Of a stretch of 64,000 nt of DNA, positions 59,799-64,000 are shown piece after piece. The DNA comes from Streptomyces cellostaticus (lineage in GTDB: Bacteria > Actinomycetota > Actinomycetes > Streptomycetales > Streptomycetaceae), in NCBI RefSeq assembly GCF_023630175.1, contig NZ_JALLIN010000001.1, forward strand, positions 248,001 through 312,000, given 5' to 3'. The translations under genes were made by a program, and so were the position numbers. The number at the start of each line of letters is the position of its first letter. The stretch's first letter is position 1. A model generated the notes under the pieces. It was not told the DNA's origin. It saw only the letters and a program-made list of their open reading frames with translations, and made no database searches.

Positions 59799-60955
59799 CC
59801 ACGCCTTCCGTACCCTCCGCCAGCTCCGTCGCGGCGGGTGCGCCCGGCGACGGCACGCCCGGCGATTGGCTGGCCGTGCACGTCTTCTACGCGGCCGGCA
59901 CCCGACCACTGCTGCTGCGATGCGTCAAACCGCTCGTCGACGCGCTGAGGACAGAGGGCCTGCTCGCCGGGTACTTCTTCATCAACTACTGGTTGGAGGG
60001 CCCCCACCTGCGGCTGCGCCTCAAACCGGCCAGGGCCGCCGACGCGCCTGCCGTGCGCGAACGGGCGCACGCCGCGCTCACCGCCTTCCTGCGTGAGCGT
60101 CCGGCGCTGTACGAGGTCAAGGACGGCTTCTTCGCCGACCTCTACGAGACCCTGTTCACCCTGGAGTTCGGCGACCAGGAGCACTCCGAGTTACTCGGGC
60201 CCGACGGGCGGATGCTGCTGCGACCCAACAACACCTTCGAGGACCGCCCTTACGAACCGGAGTACGGCAAGTACGGCGGCCCGGCCGGGATCTCGCTCGC
60301 CGAGTGGCACTTCCAGCACTCCAGCGACCTGGTCATCGAGGCGGCACACAGCATGAACCTCCACCTGCGCACTGTACTCCTCGGGCTGTCCGCCCAGCTG
60401 ATGATGGTCATGTCCGCCACCTTTCTCGTCGGCGACGAACCTCTGCTGGCCTTCCTCGACCGCTACCACGCCTTCTGGAACAGGGCGTTCAGTACCACCA
60501 CCTACACCTCCGCCGACGGGTACGACCGCGCCTACACCAGCATGGGCACGAGCCTGCCGGAGCGCTTCCAGCGCATCCGGGAGGCCTTGGCCGCGGACGA
60601 CCCCGGCCGACTCCCGGGGTTCCTGCGCGGCTGGGCCGAGCACTGCGCCGAACTCCGCGATCGGGTAGCCGAGTTGGCGCGCGGGCGTCAACTGCACTTC
60701 CGTTCCTGGGACGGCACCCGTGACATCTGTCGCACGGACCCCACGCAGGCCCTGCCCATGCTCCTCTCGCCGTACATGCACATGACCAACAACCGGCTGA
60801 GCATGACCGTCCGCGACGAGGCGTTCCTGTCGTACGTCCTCGCGCGGGCCCTCCGCGAGGCGGGAGCTGGAGGCGAACGCGCCGGGGAAGGCGCACCCCG
60901 CGGAGGAAGCGGTCCTGAACCGCGGCGCGACGGCGCTCGGGAGGGCGAGGAGTGA
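59795..60955 (+). CDS. Split SpaB_C protein (dehydratase elimination subunit or thiopeptide-type protein)
   Basis: 386 residues from an ATG that overlaps the LanB stop, with GGAAGGA upstream. It shows the thiopeptide-type/SpaB_C pattern: WLAVHVFYAAGTRPLLLRCV, FFINYWLEGPHLRLRLKP, YEPEYGKYGGPAGISLAEWH, MTNNRLSMTVRDEAFLSY near the C-terminus. In split dehydratases this subunit eliminates glutamate to give Dha/Dhb; a close paralogue in thiopeptide pathways builds the central pyridine. As the only SpaB_C gene seen, elimination is the more likely role. Codon 133 (60191-60193) is TTA, a second bldA-type codon in the locus. The C-terminal 30 residues are Gly/Glu/Arg-rich. Confidence 0.9.
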   Translation: MTTPSVPSASSVAAGAPGDGTPGDWLAVHVFYAAGTRPLLLRCVKPLVDALRTEGLLAGYFFINYWLEGPHLRLRLKPARAADAPAVRERAHAALTAFLRERPALYEVKDGFFADLYETLFTLEFGDQEHSELLGPDGRMLLRPNNTFEDRPYEPEYGKYGGPAGISLAEWHFQHSSDLVIEAAHSMNLHLRTVLLGLSAQLMMVMSATFLVGDEPLLAFLDRYHAFWNRAFSTTTYTSADGYDRAYTSMGTSLPERFQRIREALAADDPGRLPGFLRGWAEHCAELRDRVAELARGRQLHFRSWDGTRDICRTDPTQALPMLLSPYMHMTNNRLSMTVRDEAFLSYVLARALREAGAGGERAGEGAPRGGSGPEPRRDGAREGEE

Positions 60956-63468
60956 TGGCCGGCACCTTCCTCGACGCGCGGCCGCGTATGCGCGCCGATC
61001 TCGTACCCGGGCCCAGCCTGGTGCGCGGGACGGCCCGCATCCACCTGCTCAAGGATCCCCGCACCGGGCGGCGCCTGGAACTCGGGCCCAAGGAGCACTT
61101 CCTCGTCACGCGTCTGGACGGCACACGCAGTCTGACCGAGATCGGCCGGGACTACGCGGGTGCGTTCGGTGCCCGGCTCGGCGAGGCCCAGTGGAGCCGG
61201 CTGCTGCGGCTGCTGGCCGCCCGAGGCCTCCTCGACGGCACCCCTTTGCCGGCCGCCGGACCGGTCGCCGCGCCGGAGCGGCCGCCGGGAGGGATCCTCG
61301 CCGGACGAACCCGGATGGTCGCAGACGCGCCCGCCCTCATGGACCGGCTGCACCGGGCGACCGCTCCCGCCCGGCGGCCCGTGGTCCTGGCCGCCCTCGT
61401 CGCCCTGGCCGCCGCGGTGCTCATCGCCGTCGCCGTCCAGGCGGGTCCCCTGCGGCGGCAGACCGCGGAGACGGCCGGGCAGCCGGTGCTACTGTTCGCC
61501 GTCGGCTGCGTCCTGTGGTGCAGCCTCGCCCTGCACGAGTTCGCCCATGGCCTGTTCGCGCGCGCGTGGGGTGGCCGGGTCGAAGAGATCGGGCTGCGCT
61601 GGATCCTCGGCGCGACATACCTGTACTGCGTGGTGGAGGACGTCCAATTCCTGGGCAGCCGTGCCCGCAAGGTCGCGACCGCCTGCGCCGGGTCCTTCGC
61701 CAACCTCCTCTTCCTCGTGCCGTTCTACCCGGTGTGGGCACTGCTCCCGTCCGGCGCCCAGGCCCGGGCCCCGCTCGGCGCCCTGCTGTTCCTCGGCACC
61801 GTCTGCGCCGTCGCCAACCTGCTGCCGCTGCCGCCCCTGGACGGCTACAAGGCTCTCGGCCATGCCCTCGGTGTCACTCACCTCTCCCACAGCAGCCGGA
61901 CCTTCACGGCTCTCGCCGCGCGCGCCCTGTTGCGCCGTGGTCCGGGCATCGGCGCGTACGGGGGGCGGCTGCGGCTCGTGTACGGCGGTTTCGCTCTGCT
62001 CACGGCGGTGCAGAGCGCCGCACTCCTCGCGCTGTGCGGGGCTGCGCTGCGTGTCGCGCTGCCGGACGACCTGGCGGTCCTGGCCTGGTCGCTGCCGCCC
62101 GCGCTACTCGTCGCCGTCCTGCTGCTGTGGGGTCTGGGCAGGCTCGGCCGCTCCCTGCGTGACCATCACCGCCCGCGTCCCGACCCGGCTGAGGCCGAAG
62201 ACGAACCGGCGCCCGACGCTGTCGGGAGGACCGGCGGGTTCGGGCCCAGGACAGCCGGGGCCGACGACGAGCAGGGACCTCGTACGGCGAGAACCCGCCA
62301 TCAGACGCGGCCCAGGACAGCGGGGGGCGACGGCGAAGCGGCGCCCCCCGCGGCCGAAGCCCGCGGCGGCGCGGTGCCTCTTGCCGCCGGCCACGAACCA
62401 GAGCCCGCGCCGCCGCGCGTCGGCCGCACCGCAGCGCCCCCCGAACGCCCGTCCGGCCACGCGGCTTCGGCTGACGCCGCGACCGCTCCGCACCACCCGT
62501 GGAAAGGCGAGATGAGCACACCTGACAGCACGACCGGGACCCGCACCGAACGCCCCGTGACCGCGCCGGCCATCGTCCTGGACGGCGTCACCAAGCGGTA
62601 CGGGGAGTTGATCGCCCTGGACGGCGTGTCCCTCGACGTCCGGCACGGCGAGTTCTTCGGCATCCTCGGCCCCAACGGTGCCGGCAAGACCACGCTGGTG
62701 GAGATCGTCGCGGGCATGCGGGAGGCCGACTCCGGCTCCGTCAGCGTGTTCGGGCAGAGTCCCTGGCCGCGGCGGACGGCGCTGCTGGCCCGGATCGGCG
62801 TACAGACCCAGGCGTCGGCGTTCTTCGCCCGGCTGACCGCCGGGGAGCACCTGCGCACGGTCGCCGCGCTCTACGGAATGGACTCGGCCACCGCACGGAC
62901 GGCGCTGGAAGGGGTCGGTCTGGCCGAGAAGGAGAACGCCCGGGTCGATCACCTCTCAGGAGGCCAGCGCCAGCGTCTCGCCGTGGCCACCGCGCTGCTG
63001 CACGAGCCCGAGCTGATCTTCCTGGACGAGCCGACCGCGGCCCTCGACCCGGAGGCCCGGCACGAACTGTGGGATCTGCTGCGCGCTTTGCGTGCGCGGG
63101 GCCGCACCATCGTGTACACCACCCACTACCTGGACGAGGCCGAAACGTTGTGCGACCGGGTGGCGATCATCTCCGGCGGCCGGGTCGCGGCCCTCGACAC
63201 GCCTCGCAACCTCATCCGCTCCCTCGCCGCCCCGGCCCGGCTGCTCGTCCCGGCCGACCGGATGGCCCGCGAGTCCGCGCTCGCGCTGGACGGGGTGGAC
63301 CGTGCCGCGGTCGAGGGCGACGACCTCGTCATCGAGACGACCGCACCCAACCGGGTCCTCGTCGCACTCGGCGACCTCGTGGACATCGGCTCGGTCACGG
63401 TCCGCACCCCCTCCCTCGAAGACGCCTACCTGACGCTGACCGGCACCGGATCGGAGCACCACCGTTGA
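60955..63468 (+). CDS. Fusion: PqqD-like domain, M50 membrane metalloprotease, ABC ATPase
   Basis: 837 residues from the ATG at 60955 (overlaps the previous stop; GTG 60952 also possible). Residues 1-95 are PqqD-like (LLKDPRTGRRLELGPKEHFL...). Residues 140-395 are a polytopic M50-type domain with HEFAH (194-198) and LLPLPPLDGYKA (289-300), the second zinc motif. Residues 395-519 are a low-complexity cytoplasmic linker with three 10-11-residue repeats containing PRTA. Residues 520-837 are a full ABC ATPase: Walker A GPNGAGKTT, signature LSGGQRQRL, Walker B LIFLDEPTAALD. No stop interrupts the frame. A methionine at 520 (62512), preceded by AAAGGCGAG, could also start a separate ATPase. The permease gene follows. 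The inferred role is leader processing and/or export of the RiPP. Confidence 0.85.
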   Translation: MAGTFLDARPRMRADLVPGPSLVRGTARIHLLKDPRTGRRLELGPKEHFLVTRLDGTRSLTEIGRDYAGAFGARLGEAQWSRLLRLLAARGLLDGTPLPAAGPVAAPERPPGGILAGRTRMVADAPALMDRLHRATAPARRPVVLAALVALAAAVLIAVAVQAGPLRRQTAETAGQPVLLFAVGCVLWCSLALHEFAHGLFARAWGGRVEEIGLRWILGATYLYCVVEDVQFLGSRARKVATACAGSFANLLFLVPFYPVWALLPSGAQARAPLGALLFLGTVCAVANLLPLPPLDGYKALGHALGVTHLSHSSRTFTALAARALLRRGPGIGAYGGRLRLVYGGFALLTAVQSAALLALCGAALRVALPDDLAVLAWSLPPALLVAVLLLWGLGRLGRSLRDHHRPRPDPAEAEDEPAPDAVGRTGGFGPRTAGADDEQGPRTARTRHQTRPRTAGGDGEAAPPAAEARGGAVPLAAGHEPEPAPPRVGRTAAPPERPSGHAASADAATAPHHPWKGEMSTPDSTTGTRTERPVTAPAIVLDGVTKRYGELIALDGVSLDVRHGEFFGILGPNGAGKTTLVEIVAGMREADSGSVSVFGQSPWPRRTALLARIGVQTQASAFFARLTAGEHLRTVAALYGMDSATARTALEGVGLAEKENARVDHLSGGQRQRLAVATALLHEPELIFLDEPTAALDPEARHELWDLLRALRARGRTIVYTTHYLDEAETLCDRVAIISGGRVAALDTPRNLIRSLAAPARLLVPADRMARESALALDGVDRAAVEGDDLVIETTAPNRVLVALGDLVDIGSVTVRTPSLEDAYLTLTGTGSEHHR

Positions 63469-64000
63469 GCGCCTACTCCGCACTGACCAGGGCCACCTAC
63501 GCAGCGAGCGTGCGCGACAAGACGACCCTGTTCTTCACCTTCGCCTTCCCGCTCGCCTTCCTCGTCATGTTCGGACTCATCTTCCACGGCCAGCACGTCG
63601 AAGGCGGGCTGGCGTCCATCAACTACATCGCCCCGGGTGTGCTGTCCTGGGGTGTGGGCAACGCGGCCGTCTTCTCCGTCGGCTTCGCCCTGATGCAGTG
63701 GCGCCGTGACGACCTGCTCCGCCTCGTCTGGCGCACACCGACCCCGCTGCGCACCCTGCTGGCCTCCCGTTGGACAATCGCGCTGGCCGTAGCCGGCGCG
63801 CAGACACTGCTGTTCATCTCCGTCGCTCTGCTGCCCTTCTTCGGCCTGCGACTGGACGGCCCCTGGTGGGCGGCGCTTCCGCTGCTGGTCCTAGGGGTCA
63901 CCGCCTTCCTCGCCCTGGGGCTGGTGGTCGGCAGCCTCGCCGACACTCCGGAGGCGGTCGCGGCCATCGCCAACCTCCTCATGGTTCCGATGGCGTTCCT
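63465..64000 (+). CDS. ABC-2 type transporter permease, cut by the right edge
   Basis: A TTG start overlaps the stop of the preceding ABC fusion gene (TTGA), and the frame stays open for 178 codons to the window end. It begins SAYSALTRATYAASVRDKTT, followed by predicted helices at FTFAFPLAFLVMFGLIF, VLSWGVGNAAVFSVGFALM, WTIALAVAGAQTLLFISVAL and WWAALPLLVLGVTAFLALGLVVG. The LLRLVWRTPTPLRTLL loop is typical of ABC-2 permeases. It pairs with the ATPase domain upstream as the cluster's exporter. The C-terminus lies outside the window. Confidence 0.92.
   Translation, partial: MSAYSALTRATYAASVRDKTTLFFTFAFPLAFLVMFGLIFHGQHVEGGLASINYIAPGVLSWGVGNAAVFSVGFALMQWRRDDLLRLVWRTPTPLRTLLASRWTIALAVAGAQTLLFISVALLPFFGLRLDGPWWAALPLLVLGVTAFLALGLVVGSLADTPEAVAAIANLLMVPMAF

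Noticed and set aside
59795..60955. Assignment of the SpaB_C protein as a thiopeptide pyridine synthase
   Set aside because: Only one SpaB_C gene is visible and a split LanB needs an elimination subunit; sequence by eye cannot separate the two paralogues.

Overview
The window is high-GC actinobacterial DNA, almost certainly Streptomyces. The evidence is GC-saturated third codon positions, GTG/TTG starts, a SARP-type regulator with an in-frame TTA codon, type II thioesterase/MbtH-style NRPS accessories, and many divergent regulator/efflux pairs. It holds two biosynthetic loci, at the left and right ends, separated by about 25 kb of accessory genes, gene remnants and transposase scraps.

Left locus (1 to about 24.2 kb): a nonribosomal peptide cluster. 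Reading leftward from about 10.4 kb, an asparagine synthetase, an Asp/Glu-racemase-family protein, a free-standing adenylation-carrier (A-T) didomain and a C-A-T-C-A... synthetase that leaves the window overlap one another by 4 nt. They form one translationally coupled unit behind a good sigma-HrdB-like promoter. A type II thioesterase is transcribed divergently. A second synthetase (C-A-T-C-A-T-TE) carries the release domain and so should act last. A GNAT protein, a polytopic M28 peptidase, a DrrA/DrrB-like ABC exporter and a shortened MbtH-like protein complete the set. The first elongation A domain reads as glycine by its specificity code. No epimerisation domain is visible, so the racemase may supply any D residue.

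Middle (24.2 to 49.9 kb): accessory genes. These include a membrane-anchored nitroreductase-like protein, three MFS efflux pumps (two next to divergent TetR and ArsR regulators), AraC, LysR and HxlR regulators, two SDR oxidoreductases, LtrA, an MdaB-like quinone reductase and a secreted SGNH esterase. A two-gene acyl-CoA operon encodes a thiolase-crotonase fusion and a tandem CaiB/BaiF CoA-transferase. Remnants of an IS3-type transposase, an IS481-type transposase, an RHS repeat protein, an alpha/beta-hydrolase and a DUF1348 protein mark the segment as eroded and recombined.

Right locus (49.9 kb to the right edge): a RiPP cluster of the linear azol(in)e-containing/thiopeptide enzyme type. It encodes a SARP regulator, a leader-binding F/E1-like protein, an E1-YcaO cyclodehydratase, a SagB-type azoline dehydrogenase, a LanB glutamylation protein, a split SpaB_C protein, a single ORF joining a PqqD-like domain, an M50 metalloprotease and an ABC ATPase, and an ABC-2 permease cut by the window edge. 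TTA codons in the SARP and SpaB_C genes suggest bldA control. No precursor peptide is visible, so it probably lies to the right. With one SpaB_C protein visible, a linear goadsporin-like product is more likely than a macrocyclic thiopeptide, but the cluster is incomplete here.
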